Shown here: positions 1 through 11,849 of the stretch, in pieces
Numbering within the stretch: position 1 is the stretch's first letter
How the letters are laid out: every line of letters starts with the position of its first letter
Origin: Globodera rostochiensis
Lineage: Eukaryota > Nematoda > Chromadorea > Rhabditida > Heteroderidae
NCBI GenBank assembly: GCA_018350325.1
Contig: JAEVLN010000014.1
Span: forward strand, 248,001-312,000
DNA: 64,000 bases
Reading direction: 5' to 3'
Translations under genes and position numbers: made by a program
Notes under the pieces: model-generated
What the model was told of the DNA's origin: nothing
The model's input: only the letters and a program-made list of their open reading frames with translations
Databases searched by the model: none

Positions 1-2195
1 ATGTTAGGAGAGGGGGGGGGAAGCTCATGTTAGTAGAAGAGGGGGGGGGGGGTGCCGTGGTTAGGAAGAGGGAAGCTCATGTTAGGAGAGGGGGGGGGGT
101 GCCATGGTTAGGGGGAAGCTCATGTTAGAAGAGGGGGGGGGGTGCCGTGGTTAGGAAGAGGGAAGCTCATGTTAGGAGAGGGGGGGGGGGGTGCCATGGT
201 TAGGGGGAAGCTCATGTTAGAAGAGGGGGGGGGGTGCCATGGTTAGGGAGAAGCTCATGTTAGAAGAGGGGGGGGTGCCATGGTTAGGGGGAAGCTCATG
301 TTAGAAGAGGGGGGGGGGTGCCGTGGTTAGGAAGAGGGAAGCTCATGTTAGGAGAGGGGGGGGGGGTGCCATGGTTAGGGGGAAGCTCATGTTAGAAGAG
401 GGGGGGGGGTGCCGTGGTTAGGGAAGAGGGAAGCTCATGTTAGGAGAGGGGGGGGGGTGCCGTGGTTAGGGAAGAGGGAAGCTCATGTTAGGAGAGGGGG
501 GGGGAAGAAGCTCATGTTAGAAGAGGGGGGGGGGGTGCCGTGGTTAGGGAAGAGGGAAGCTCATGTTAGGAGAGGGGGGGGGGGGGGTGCCGTGGTTAGG
601 GAAGAGGGAAGCTCATGTTAGAAGAGGGGGGGGGGTGCCGTGGTTAGGAAGAGGGAAGCTCATGTTAGGAGAGGGGGGGGGGGTGCCATGGTTAGGGGGA
701 AGCTCATGTTAGAAGAGGGGGGGGGGGGTGCCATGGTTAGGGAGAAGCTCATGTTAGAAGAGGGGGGGGGGGTGCCGTGGTTAGGAAGAGGGAAGCTCAT
801 GTTAGGAGAGGGGGGGGGGGTGCCATGGTTAGGGGGAAGCTCATGTTAGAAGAGGGGGGGGGGGGTGCCGTGGTTAGGGAAGAGGGAAGCTCATGTTAGG
901 AGAGGGGGGGGGGTGCCATGGTTAGGGGGAAGCTCATGTTAGAAGAGGGGGGGGGGGTGCCGTGGTTAGGGAAGAGGGAAGCTCATGTTAGGAGAGGGGG
1001 GGGGGGGTGCCATGGTTAGGGGGAAGCTCATGTTAGAAGAGGGGGGGGGGGGTGCCATGGTTAGGGAGAAGCTCATGTTAGAAGAGGGGGGGGGGGGTGC
1101 CGTGGTTAGGGAAGAGGGAAGCTCATGTTAGGAGAGGGGGGGGGGGGGGGTGCCGTGGTTAGGGAAGAGGGAAGCTCATGTTAGGAGAGGGGGGGGGGGG
1201 TGCCGTGGTTAGGAAGAGGGAAGCTCATGTTAGGAGAGGGGGGGGTGCCATGGTTAGGGGGAAGCTCATGTTAGAAGAGGGGGGGGGGGGGTGCCGTGGT
1301 TAGGGAAGAGGGAAGCTCATGTTAGGAGAGGGGGGGGGTGCCGTGGTTAGGAAGAGGGAAGCTCATGTTAGGAGAGGGGGGGGGGGGTGCCATGGTTAGG
1401 GGGAAGCTCATGTTAGAAGAGGGGGGGGGGTGCCGTGGTTGCCGTGGTTAGGGAAGAGGGAAGCTCATGTTAGGAGAGGGGGGGGGGGTGCCGTGGTTAG
1501 GGAAGAGGGAAGCTCATGTTAGAAGAGGGGGGGGGGTGCCATGGTTAGGGAGAAGCTCATGTTAGGAGATGGGGGGGGGGGGAAGAAGCTCATGTTAGAA
1601 GAGGGGGGGGGGGAAGAAGCTCATGTTAGAAGAGGGGGGGGGGGTGCCGTGGTGTTAGGAGAGGGGGGGGGAAGAAGCTCATGTTAGAAGAGGGGGGGGG
1701 GAAGAAGCTCATGTTAGAAGAGGGGGGGGGGGGGGTGCCGTGGTTAGGGAAGAGGGAAGCTCATGTTAGGAGAGGGGGGGGGGAAGAAGCTCATGTTAGA
1801 AGAGGGGGGGGGTGCCATGGTTAGGGAGAAGCTCATGTTAGAAGAGGGGGGGGGGGTGCCATGGTTAGGGAGAAGCTCATGTTAGAAGAGGGGGGGGGGG
1901 GTGCCGTGGTTAGGGAAGAGGGAAGCTCATGTTAGGAGAGGGGGGGGGGGGAAGAAGCTCATGTTAGAAGAGGGGGGGGGGGGAAGAAGCTCATGTTAGA
2001 AGAGGGGGGGGGGGGTGCCGTGGTTAGGGAAGAGGGAAGCTCATGTTAGGAGAGGGGGGGGGTGCCATGGTTAGTGGGGGAAGAAGAGGGACTTCCATGG
2101 GTAGGGGTGGAAAGGGAAGGCGGAGTGCCATAGTTAGGCGGGGGAGGGAAGAGGGAGTGCCATGGGTAGGGATGAAAAGGGAAGGGGGAGGTGCC
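1..2195. repeat. G-rich tandem array
   Basis: About 45 tandem units of roughly 40-60 bases, each made of AAGCTCATGTTAGAAGAG or AAGCTCATGTTAGGAGAG, a run of 8-13 G, then TGCCATGGTTAGGG or TGCCGTGGTTAGGAAGAG. Lengths vary mainly in the G-run and by loss of one half of the unit. The last 150 bases are degenerate copies. The array runs to the left edge of the window, so its full length is unknown. ORFs read through it are by-products of the repeat. Confidence 0.95.
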
Positions 2196-2219
2196 GGGAA
2201 TGCCATGGTGTCCGATGAT

Positions 2220-2420
2220 TTTAAACGCTTTTTCATGGATTACATATACATCCTCCCGAGTGTCGAAGAAAAATTTGATTGCCTTTCCGTGCACCTTATT
2301 AAATCTCGAAAAAGGCTTGACGCACCTTTGTAAATCAGCAGCCAAATGGCGGCGGTTGATAGCCGAAGAAATTGACATCCGTGAGAACAATTTTTTAAAT
2401 AAAATTTTTAAAAATGAATC
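2220..2420 (-). other. possible coding exon, unclassified
   Basis: On the minus strand a short stretch translates into a normal-looking mixed sequence (around RHLAADLQRCVKPF and FFFDTREDVYVIHEKAF) unlike the flanking repeat. No start, stop or clear splice partners were found. It may be an exon of a gene interrupted by the array, or a remnant. No function assigned. Confidence 0.25.
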
Positions 2421-2471
2421 ACGCCTATCAAATTCAAAAATTTTCAATGTTATTGTTCTTATTCTATTTGT

Positions 2472-2794
2472 TAGAGTTGACCGGGATCGTAAAAGCCGGG
2501 ATCAGGATCAGCATGTTTAGGAATGTTGCAAAACAAAGGGCCCCCTCCCTATGGTTTTTTGATTTCGTCCAACCAAAATGAAATAAAAAACTTATAAATT
2601 GTCACCAAATTTTTTTTGAAATTAAAAGAATTTTTAGACTTGTTTACAGTAGGCTAGGACGTTTACCGGGATTTCCCGGTTTTTTTAGGTCCCGGTTGAA
2701 AATTTTGGTCCCGGATACAACAACCAAACGGCATCTTTCTGCTCAAATATCCCATTCTTTTTATCCCGATTAGTCCCGATCCCGACCAACTCTA
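2472..2794. mobile_element. fold-back element, hAT-like ends (imperfect)
   Basis: Left end TAGAGTTGACCGGGATCG and right end CGATCCCGACCAACTCTA are near-perfect inverted complements. The interior is rich in CCGGG/CCCGG words. Flanking octamers CTATTTGT and TAATTTGC match only partly, so the target duplication is eroded or the ends belong to two nested elements. Confidence 0.5.
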
Positions 2795-3017
2795 TAATTT
2801 GCTCAATCAAGGACATAAATTCTTTAAAAACAAATTTTTTTGGATAGTTCAAAATTCCATGAAAAATTTCCATGATAAACACCGAACAGCAGAGGTAAAT
2901 TTAGGTGACAGGTGGGTTGGTTGAACAGAGTGTTTTTGTCTTCAGTCTCAAAATATGTTTTTTTAAGAAAAATCATCGGTTTTTTTTGTTGCAAAATAAT
3001 TTTTGTTCTGTTTTCTT

Positions 3018-6000
3018 TCAGCGACGTTTATGATCGCGTTTTCCTGCGGATCTGGTTGACTTTGATTTAAGGCCATCCGCACGACGTTGGGTTGATGACT
3101 GAACAAAATTTAATAAAAATTTGGGGCATTCAATAAAAAAACATTTTTATTTATAAATAATTCAACAAAAAAATTCTTCGTTTTTTTGCAAATTTTTGCG
3201 TCGAGGCCTCGTAGCCCCTACCGTGCTTGCAGCCGACGCTGATCTGGACAAGCCTCGTGGTTTTTTAGGTTCGTCGTCTTCGGTGTACTTAAACAATTTT
3301 TATTGAATATTTTAGAGAAAATTCAATATTTATACACATTAACTATTCGGGAAATTACGAATTACTCGGGAATTTTGCAAATTCTAAAATATGAAAGTAT
3401 ATAACTATTTTTTAAACTCCACCAAACGAAATCCTTAATTTAATATCTTTTGCACAACTTTCTCAAGCTATGCACCAGGGATGTAACCGTTCCGGTTTCC
3501 GGATTCAGGCGTGGCACATTTTTTAAATTAAATTTATATAATATTTTACTGACTTCGCCAGTTCCGTTATGCGTAATTTGGCCATCATTTATTTGCACTT
3601 TGCACCCGGGGAACCAGCTGAACTTCTCCGCACATTGGCGAATCTCAAATGCCGTCATTTGCTTGCTCAGCTCGATCATGTTGAGCAAAAATTGTTTGCC
3701 CGGACCCTCCGCGAACACCTCGCGCATGTGCTTTTCAACAAGTGCCTCCACTACAACAAAAAATTTTGTGATTTTATAAAAAGTTTTTTGCGTTTATACA
3801 GGGCAAAAAAGGCTGCAAATGATTGATCAGGCGTAAAATTTTGTTGTTGGTACACAAGCGAATGCCATTGTTGCCCCTTTTAACAAACATTCTTTTCAAT
3901 GGGTCGGGATGGGAACTCCCCAATTTTCGGGATCGGGATGGCACTTTTTTGCATTTGATCAACACAAAATTTGATCAAACAAATTTTTTTGATGGAATTT
4001 CAAAATTCATAAGACACCACCACCACACCTTGCTTTTTGGCCTGCCCATCTTGCAGTTGCAGCTGCTGCTTGGCATTCTCGAGGATTTCGCCATTTATTT
4101 GTTCATAAATTTCGTTTCCCTTGGCTTTTGTCTTAATTGACTCGAAATAGGTGTCAAAGCCGTCCCTGCCCGATTTTGACTTCTGCAATTTGTAAAGGCT
4201 CTCGCGACTTCTGAAAAAAAAAATTAAAAACAAATTCTTAATGAAAATGTCGCGGTGAAAAACAATTTTCTTTCATAAACGTAAATTTAATAATTATGGC
4301 TAAGATTATATGCACCCCAAAAAGTCGATTTTTAACGGTGAATTTTTGGGTTTTATTGAACTCCAAACATGAAATTTTATTCAACTAGAAGTTTTTAAAG
4401 TTTTGTCTTAATTATTTTTTACCAACAACAGAGACAATAATTCTATTTAAATTTGTAAGGAAGCAAGAGATTCCGTTGGTTGGAAGTGGACGGTTAAAAC
4501 TAGGGTGGGTCACGGTCGGTTTTAAACCGGTGGTCCCGGTTTTCGGTTAGGCCGGTTTTACGACCACCGGTTTTCGGTTCGGGTTTTGGGCTATAAAAAC
4601 CGGTTTCGGTTCGGGTTTTGGGCTATAAAAACCGGTTTCGGTTCGGTTAACCGACCGTGACACACCCTAGTTAAAACGCCTAGGGCGTGGGCAAAAGATC
4701 ACCCATAAAGAAGAAAGTAAAGGGGGGACTCCCCCGCCGGTAGCTCAGTTGGAAGAGCTGCCCACGGATTAGGTGGAGGTCGTTGGTTCGAGTCCCACCC
4801 GGGGTTACAATTCAGCCTTTACTTTACTATTTGTTTTTGTTAATTTACTTTTTCACGGCTTTCTGCGATTTAAGAAGCTCATCGCGCTGGGACTTCGACT
4901 TGGCCAACATTGCACGGCTTTCATTCACTTTTTGTTTGGTTGCGCACTTTTCAGAATGTTCAGATCCATACGCGCCATCGCCATCGGAAGGTTCATACTC
5001 GCCATCAGAATGGCCAGATCCATCATCGCCATTATCGCCATCATCGCCATCATCGCCATCATTGCCATCGTCGCCATCGGAAGGTCCAGATTCATCCCCC
5101 TCAAGATGTTCGTCGGCGTTGACATCATCATCAGTGTCATCACGTTTACGTCGCCTTCTGCCCCTGCTGCTTCGTACACTTTGGCTGCGACTCATTTTGT
5201 GCTCTGGACTATTGTGGCGACTATGTGCACGTTTATGTTCCTTTTTTGCTTTTTTCACTTCCTGTTTTTGACTGTAAACTTGTTCTGAAAATGGCAAAAA
5301 TTTGTTAATTTAATTTTTGTGTTCAAATTCTACTTTTGGCTTCTTCAATCTTTGCTTTCACGTCATCGGAATACGCTTTTTCTATGGTCATCATAAGGTA
5401 CACGGCTAACTTGACGCTCTCCTTGGCCGTGATGCGATCCTCCCGGTTCATCGCTTTCAATATGTCCCATGACAATTTCGTGTTTTTAGCTTCTAACTGT
5501 TTTAGATGCGTTTTTGGACCCCTGTGTAAAAATAGGCACATTTTTATGTTGTCCGTTTCTGGGAAAAATAACAAAAATGGCTTAAAACTTGTTTTTAACA
5601 TAGTACATTATCACTCAGGTATTTCACAGAATGGGTATCGTTTTGTTCCCAATTCGTGTCAGATAAATTGGAAATATGGCATTTTTTTAAAACCTTTTTT
5701 TAAGGGAGCTTGCGGTAGGGTAAGCGCAGATTCAAATATCCAATTATGATAGCTTATTACGGCTCGCTTCGCTCGCCACCGCTTCGCGCGCTTGGAGCCT
5801 AGAGCTAAGCAACCGTAGGCCTAAGCCTAAGGTGGCCTTGGAAATAGTTTTTTTTTTGAAAAAGGGACTCTACGGGAGGGGGGACTCTACGGGGGTGGGG
5901 GGGGGGGGGAGCCGCGCAGTTGCCCCCCCCCCCCGTGTTCTGCTTGCCGACTAACCGCGACGAGTACGGGAGGACAGCAGTGCGGACTTTATGCCAAAAG

Positions 6001-9000
6001 TCCTTGAGGCCTCTTTTTTTGGTCTCATCGATTTCTTCAAAATCCACAGATTCGTCGAATGTGGACTCAGTGCCGGAGTCAAAAGTGATTTGCAGTCCTA
6101 AGAAATTGTCACCCTGAAAAAAAAATTGGTTTTTGAAATTATTTTTTTTTTTGTAGGAATAATTTATAAGCAACATATGTCGGCATATTATTTGATAGGA
6201 ATTATTCGAATTTTCCTAGTTATTATTTGAAAATATTCAAATACTTATATATGAGGAGTTAATAAAATTTGAATATCTTTATAATAGTAAAATGATTTAT
6301 TTAATTATTTTAAAATCAATTTAGATTCAATTCAAATTTCCTATTCAAATAATACTAACTGTTTAAAAAGTTACAAATAATACTAGGATTATTATTTGAA
6401 TAATCCTAATTAATATTCAAATAATAAACAGAAAACATGCTTAGTTAGAGACAAAAAAATAATTCTTGACGGCCGGTGCCCATGGGTAGAGCTGTTCGAG
6501 ATTTCTCGATTCTCGGTTCCCGAGTCGAGAAATTTCTCGGTTTTTTTGGGTCTCGTTCTCGGTCTCGAGTCTCGGGGTCATTGCTCGGTCTCGGTTCTCG
6601 GTGTCATTTCTCGGTCTCGGTTCTTGATTCTCGGTAAATTTTAAGTCTTGAACAGCTCTACCCATGGGCATTATGGCTTTGTTTTTTTAATTTTTTAACC
6701 CCTTCAAAAATTAATTTAAAATAAAATCTTTTTGTTAACGTACCAAAACATTTGTCACATATTTTTCAATTTGCTCATCGGTCATTTCTTGCGAAATTTC
6801 TGCCCAATTGCGCATCGGCACAACAAAAGCGGTGTTCAGGCACAAGTTGCGCGCCTCACGATCCAATGCCGCATCGAGCAACAGAATTTGATTAACCAAA
6901 TTTTTTGTCGTTATGTCCGTTTGACCGATTGCAAATGTATGCAAATCATGTGCTTAAATCGGGCATAAAATTTAAAAATTTAAATTATTTAAATAAGAGC
7001 AAAAAATATATTTTCAACTATATTTGTACCATGTGGCAGAACAAAATCACTAATGGACAAAAGCCCTAATAAAGACTAACGGCTAAAACACTAATCAGGC
7101 CAAAAGCGGGCAAAATCACTAACGGTCTCAAATCAACTTAATTTACAAAATTTGCAGTTTAGCCAAAAAGCATTTTGTTATCCGTTCTTGAAAAATAATA
7201 AATGAAATCGTCACGGCACATCAGCCACTGTTCGGTTGTCCGCTTTTAAGTTATTTGTGATTTATAGTGATTTTGTCCATTAGTGATTTGTGTCCTAGCG
7301 TCCGGATTCATCGCCGGGGGGGGGGGAATTTTCCGATCGGAATTAATTTGCCGGCACCGACTCACCATTCCGTTTCGATTTTGTGTTGTTTTTCATCCAA
7401 ATTTTCAAATCATTTTTGCCCCATTCGTTCGGCTTTTTTTTCTCCCAATTGTTTAACACTACACCCAACTCTACATCGGGGCGTAAGCCCTCCCATTTGT
7501 AAATACTGTAGGCAAAATCGAAATCTTTTTTGCTCTCGTACGTGTCGAATTTGCTAATGATCCTTAATAGTTTTTAATTAAAACAAAAAATTGAAATTGG
7601 AAAAATCGGGTCCCTTTTATTACTACTTACAAATTAGCATATTAGGGATCACTCTAAAGTTGTTTAAGAATTTTTGAAGACCCGTAATGCCCGGGTTCCT
7701 GCTGATAAGCCTTTTTTAAAACCAATATTTTCTTCCCATTGCTATTTATTAAAATAAATAAATTGTCCCCAATTTTACTCTTTGATGATTCTTTTTGTTT
7801 TGGTAAGTTTGTCGACTCGTTTTTGCAGCTTTTCTACCAAAGCCTTGTCCATTATTCTGGTATTTTGCTGCTTAGGCTGCTGATGTTCTTCCGATTTTGA
7901 CCCTTTCCCTTTTTTCTTTTTTTCTTCGGCTGATTTTTTTACACTCTTTTTGCTTTGTTTTAAAACATCCTTTGCATTTTGTAAATTTGCTTCTTGTTTA
8001 ACCTTCTCATTCTTTTTTAAAAATTTATTTTAAATAAATAAAAAAATAATTTAAATCCGTTTTTTTTTTGGTTTAAGGCTTGAAACGAAAAATAAGAGAA
8101 ACCTATTTGCAAATTTCAGCATATAAAGATTTTTATTGTTGAGAAAAGCAAACTGTCAGTCTTTTATGTTTTTCCAAAAATATAATTTTTAAATTGTAAA
8201 AGTTGCTTTACAATTCACATCAAAAATTGACAAAAAATCCGGGGACCTCATTTTGTTTTTAAAAAGTTGGTTAATCCTTACTGAAAACAAAGTGAGGATT
8301 TGTTCGAAGTAAAATGTCGCTTTCAGCAGTTCCTTCAGTTGATGCAGTTGCTCCACATTTTGTGCGAACACAACCCCAAACGCAAAACGTAGCTTATGCG
8401 CTCGGACCTTCACATTTTTGAGTTATGTTACGTTAAAATAACAAATTCGAAATTCAAAACAAAAATTGAATTTTTTTAAAAAGAGTTTTTTTGAAGGCTA
8501 AAATATTTTTTGGTAAAATTGCATCATAGGGCCCCGACTCGAAATAAGGCAAAATCACTTTTAGCTGTTTTCTTAGGTGCTGCTGAAAATGAATATCCAA
8601 TTAATTAAATTTTATCGCTTTGCCCTTGAACCGGTCAAATTCCATAGGGGACCCTTTTAGTCAAAACTCGGCACAGAAAAGTGAGGGGGGGGGGGGGTTG
8701 GTACTTTTTGGTTTTGTGCCAACAAATTCAAAAAAAAGAGTCAACAAAAAGCCTGCGGACGTGTGTAATAGCCGGACTCAACAAAATCTAATCAACACAA
8801 AAAGCTTTCGATTGGCACCAAATTTGTTTAATTTGGATACGGTCTAAGAGTGTTATTGCACCTCAAACAGGCATTTTCCCCAATCCGATATAATCCGTAT
8901 CCGACTCTTTTTTTCTTCTTAATCATGCAAAACAAATTTTCACCATTTTCACGGCTTCATCATGAGTAAGACGGGAAGTTGGTTTCAACGAACGTTTGAA

Positions 9001-10168
9001 ACTGTAAAATTGGGACAAAATTTGGACGTACACAATTAATAATAAAATAGGGCAAGAAACGAACTTTTGAAACCAACTCGTTTCTATCTCGTCGGTTTGA
9101 AAAATGTCATGCGCCACACGTTGGCCCGATTTTGAGCGTAACGCGCCGCGCCTAGCGAATTAAACAAAGTTTATGAAATATGAAATGCACAAATTAGGTT
9201 TAATAATATTCTTTAAATTTGCTATTCAAAAATGAATCGGAGCTTGATCAAACCCCCCCCCCGGTTAAACCAGGTACAAAATCTCACTCCCGGCTTTAAA
9301 ACCGATCGTAAATTCCTTCAAAAATTTTGCGACAAAACGTATGTTACACTCAAATAAAAACTACAAATGGTGTCCGGACATTTCGCCCATTGGACATTTC
9401 GCCCATCGCTTGCCCATTGAATGGTTCAGATCCGGATAAAAACTCAACCAATCGATTCCTCTCGTCGAGTTGAGTACGAATCCGCAAAAAATTTACGCCG
9501 GGAGTCACCATGAAGAAAGTTATGAGCCACGAAAAACCACTGGGCGAAATGTCCATGGGCGAAACGTCTTTTTCCCACCCTATGGGCGAAACGTCCGTTT
9601 TTTCACCACTGGGCGAAATGTCCATGGACGAAATGTCCATGAGCGAAACGTCTTTTTCCCACCCTATGGGCGAAACGTCCGTTTTTTCACCACTGGGCGA
9701 AATGTCCATGGGCGAAATGTCCAATGGTCGAAACGTTTTTTCCCACCCTAAGGGCGAAACGTTCGTTTTTTCACCACTGGGCGAAATGTCTATGGGTGGA
9801 ATGTCTTGGAGCCCAAAGGAAGTAATAACTAATTGCAAGTGCCAAAATTAAAAAGCAAAATTAAACACAAAAAAATACCCCAACGAGCCGAGGCTCGGAA
9901 AACCGCTTCCCCGACGCCAACGACGATGGTGCTGTTGATGTTCAAAAGTGCCAATGGTTGACGCTGTGCCAGAGGAAGTGCCATCTTGAAATGAGGGAAA
10001 TGATGAAGAGTCTTGGCATTGGAATTAAAAGCAATTAATTAAATATTTTAGCAGATTTTAAAACGGACCTTTCGTTGCCCAATTCTCCGCAGTCCATGCC
10101 GACAGAACAGTATTTACTGTGAAAAGTGCCAATAATGGCAGGACAATACATTTCAGATTCAATAACAT
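3018..10168 (-). CDS. secreted protein of the A-D family, copy A (multi-exon)
   Basis: Function unknown. Exon 1 (10069-10168) starts at ATG 10168 and encodes a signal peptide: MLLNLK, a hydrophobic core, then VLSA before the likely cleavage. It joins in phase through an 84-base GT-AG intron to exon 2 (9879-9984), which joins 9065-9151 and 8944-9001 in phase. Further exons: 8282-8407; a Lys-rich exon about 7795-8010; 7612-7680; about 7325-7550; 6750-6958; 5945-6117; 5336-5521; an acidic exon 4846-5290; 4030-4212; about 3550-3735; about 3215-3277; and the terminal basic exon 3018-3098 ending in TGA. The same intron phases recur in copies B and D. The acidic exon is Asp/Gly-rich (GDDGNDGDDGDD). 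The junction into the 7.3-7.5 kb exon could not be phased, so one splice site is misread or broken. A fold-back element lies in the intron at 4.5 kb and another at 6.5 kb. Confidence 0.7.
4501..4669. mobile_element. hAT-like fold-back element with perfect 8-bp target duplication
   Basis: Ends TAGGGTGGGTCACGGTCGGTT and the inverted complement finishing at CACACCCTA. It is flanked by GTTAAAAC at 4493-4500 and again at 4670-4677, a perfect 8-bp direct repeat. The interior repeats CGGTTTTCGGTT words and a tandem CTATAAAAACCGGTTTCGG. There is no coding capacity. It sits in an intron of copy A; copy B lacks it at the matching place. Confidence 0.85.
4734..4807 (+). tRNA. tRNA-like sequence (probable pseudogene)
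   Basis: The D arm is well formed (GCTC...GAGC with loop AGTTGGAA), followed by a T arm GTTGG TTCGAGT CCCAC and a 3' acceptor strand CCGGGGT. The acceptor stem pairs only 5 of 7, one T-stem pair is mismatched, and the anticodon loop GGATTAG lacks the usual T33, so no anticodon is assigned. It may be a decayed tRNA or a tRNA-derived SINE head. Confidence 0.4.
4846..5290 (-). other. acidic low-complexity exon of copy A
   Basis: Spliced exon of copy A with acceptor TTTTCAG at 5291 and donor GTAAAT after the codons for QKAVKK. It encodes a basic start (KKAKKEHKRAH), an SR/RRRR stretch, an acidic tract dominated by Asp and Gly that is an imperfect 9-base repeat near 5020-5075, then a basic helix (MLAKSKSQRDELLKSQ). 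Listed separately because it is the most variable part among the four paralogs. Confidence 0.7.
6487..6660. mobile_element. hAT-like fold-back element with perfect 8-bp target duplication
   Basis: Ends TAGAGCTGTTCGAGA and TCTTGAACAGCTCTA. Flanks are CCCATGGG at 6479-6486 and 6661-6668, a perfect direct repeat that also happens to be a palindrome. The interior is built from TCTCGGTT/TCTCGAG words and contains the 15-base word CGAGTCTCGGGGTCA, which is also the core of the satellite at 44.2-45.2 kb. Confidence 0.85.
7560..8280. other. AT-rich introns and Lys-rich exon of copy A
   Basis: Besides the Lys-rich exon (about 7795-8010, minus) and a short exon at 7612-7680, this stretch holds only AT-rich intron sequence with poly-T tracts. 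No other gene or RNA was recognised. Confidence 0.5.
9372..9815. repeat. GACATTTCGCCC tandem/inverted array in copy A intron
   Basis: Two copies of GGACATTTCGCCCAT at 9376-9410 face inverted copies (GGGCGAAATGTCCATGG) repeated from 9541 to 9812. The larger unit of about 110 bases includes TTTTTCCCACCCTATGGGCG and GTTTTTTCACCACTGGGCG. The whole block lies in the intron between the second and third exons of copy A. Open frames across it are repeat artefacts. Confidence 0.85.
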
Positions 10169-10440
10169 TTTACTCTATGCCATTTATTTATTATAATAGC
10201 GAAAAATCCATGAGAAATATTATAATAAATATAAATGTAAATGTATTAATAAAAAAAATCATTCCCCATAATAAATAGCAAATTGAATTATCCATTGAAT
10301 AAATTTGTACATCCATTCACCCACCCACTCAATGGCACATGAGCAGGCCAGGTGCCATTTGCTATTTGGGGGAATAAAATCAATTTATATTATTTCTATT
10401 GATTTCTTCAGCTGCTTCTTTTTTCAATTTATCAAAACCT

Positions 10441-10912
10441 ATTTTAGGAGAGGGGGGGGGAATGCCATTTTAGGAGGGAGGAGAGTGCCATGGATAGGCG
10501 GAGGGGGAGGGGGGGAGGGGGGGGGGGGAATGCCATTTTAGGAGGGAGGAGAGTGCCATGGATAGGCGGAGGGGGAGGGGAATGCCATTTTAGGAGAGAG
10601 GGGAGTGCCATGGATAGGCGGACGGGGGGGGGGGATGCCATTTTAGGAAAGAGGGGTGTGCCATGGATAGGCGGAGGGGGGGGGGATGCCATTTTAGGAA
10701 AGAGGGGAGTGCCATGGATAGGCGGAGGGGGAGGGGGGGGGGGGAATGCCATTTTAGGAGGGAGAGGAGGGAGTAGAGAGTGCCATGGATAGGCGGAGGG
10801 GGGAGGGGGATGCCATTTTAGGAGAGAGGGGAGTGCCATGGATAGGCGGAGGGGGGGGGATGCCATTTTAGGAAAGAGGGGAGTGCCATGGATAGGCGGA
10901 GGGGGGGGGGGA
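10441..10912. repeat. G-rich tandem array upstream of copy A
   Basis: Eight or so units of about 55-60 bases, each with AATGCCATTTTAGGAGGGAG, AGTGCCATGGATAGGCGG and a G-run. It begins about 270 bases upstream of the copy A start codon (the gene is on the minus strand) and resembles the array at the left edge in its TGCCAT words and G-runs, although the units differ. Confidence 0.95.
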
Positions 10913-11840
10913 TTCATTTTTCCCCAAGTTTAAAAGATGGCAAATTGTGGCAGCTGTGGAAATGTGGCTTATTGTTGTGTACGCGTGAACCGGCTGGGTG
11001 TCTCGTGCGCGCGCGCGCTCAGACGGTCCCCGCGTGCTCGCTGTTGGCGGGCCGCCAGCGGCGGCCTGGGTCCCTTCTATACTTTTTCAAAAAAAATTTG
11101 AACCGGTTCAAAAACCGGTTTAAAAGCTCGTCCCAATAAACTTTTGATTGTTCTATCGTTTTCAGCACCTAAGAAACCGTATAAACGTGGTTTCAAGCTA
11201 TTTTGAGTCTGGGACCTCAGATCTTTACCATAAATTTGACCTTTGTTTTCATGATCAAGCATCCTGATTTTCTTACCAATTGAATTTTTTTTTAAATTTC
11301 CCGGCGGCCATAAAATTTGTTGTCGGAACTTAAAAATGTTTACTAAATTTGGTTTCTGTGGAAAGCATGAATAATCATGTACAGATGTTTGGGACGCGTA
11401 ATTTGGGCGGCCGCCTCTTTTTTTGTTTCGGTTTTTGGTTATTCTAACAAAAAGCTGCTAATGGTCGCTTTCGCATTTCAAACAATTCAAATTTAGGTGG
11501 CTGATACTATCAGTTGCAATCTCTCTTAACCGATTGGATCAAAAATTCAAAATTTTCTTTGCTTCGCCTATCGGCATCGCCAACGCCCGACGCCCGGAGC
11601 ACCACGATTCGGCGCGGCACGATTCGGCGCCTAACCGATTTGTCCTTTCAAAAAAAAGTTATAGCTTAAAACGTGTAAAAATCCCAATTTCCCGTGCTTT
11701 TTTTGCGCGGCTGAGTCATAACTTTTTTATTTAAGCCGAATCGGTTAGCTTTTGCCTTTGTAAGCTTCTACTCATTTCATGCTTTCGAATGATACCAAGA
11801 ATGTTTGATTTGGTTGACTTTGAACAAAGTTATAACTTTA
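10913..11840. other. intergenic spacer, no gene recognised
   Basis: Mixed-composition sequence with a CG-rich patch at 11000-11070 and AT-rich remainder. It contains one copy of a dispersed word (AAAATTCAAAATTTTC followed by CGCCTATCGGCATCGCC, 11541-11582). Two CACGATTCGGCG words at 11604-11634 are in the opposite orientation to the large array that follows. No convincing ORF or splice pattern was seen. Confidence 0.6.
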
Positions 11841-11849
11841 CAAACTTCG

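Larger units (their letters stand above)
2360..10402. repeat. direct segmental duplication, copy A
   Basis: This segment is repeated in the same orientation at about 15049-24594. Shared landmarks in the same order are: the stretch GATAGCCGAAGAA/GATACCCGAAGAA at the left edge, the terminal basic exon, a 60-residue exon near 3.6/16.7 kb that is almost identical, the acidic exon, the 8.3/21.6 kb exon, and the signal-peptide exon with its 5' flank near 10.2/24.4 kb. Introns are diverged and each copy has gained its own fold-back elements. Confidence 0.85.

Noticed and set aside
1..900. RGGG-containing peptide repeats resembling hypervariable nematode effectors
   Set aside because: The frame is broken in nearly every unit by variable G-runs, there is no signal peptide, and stops are frequent; no support for translation.
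1..2195. Terminal telomere repeat
   Set aside because: The nematode TTAGGC repeat is absent, units are heterogeneous, and the G-rich strand points inward from the left edge.
9350..9851. Proteins with GEMSMGETSFSHP or PMDISPSGEKTDV repeats
   Set aside because: Both strands and several frames are open because of the repeat; it lies in an intron between exons that splice in phase.
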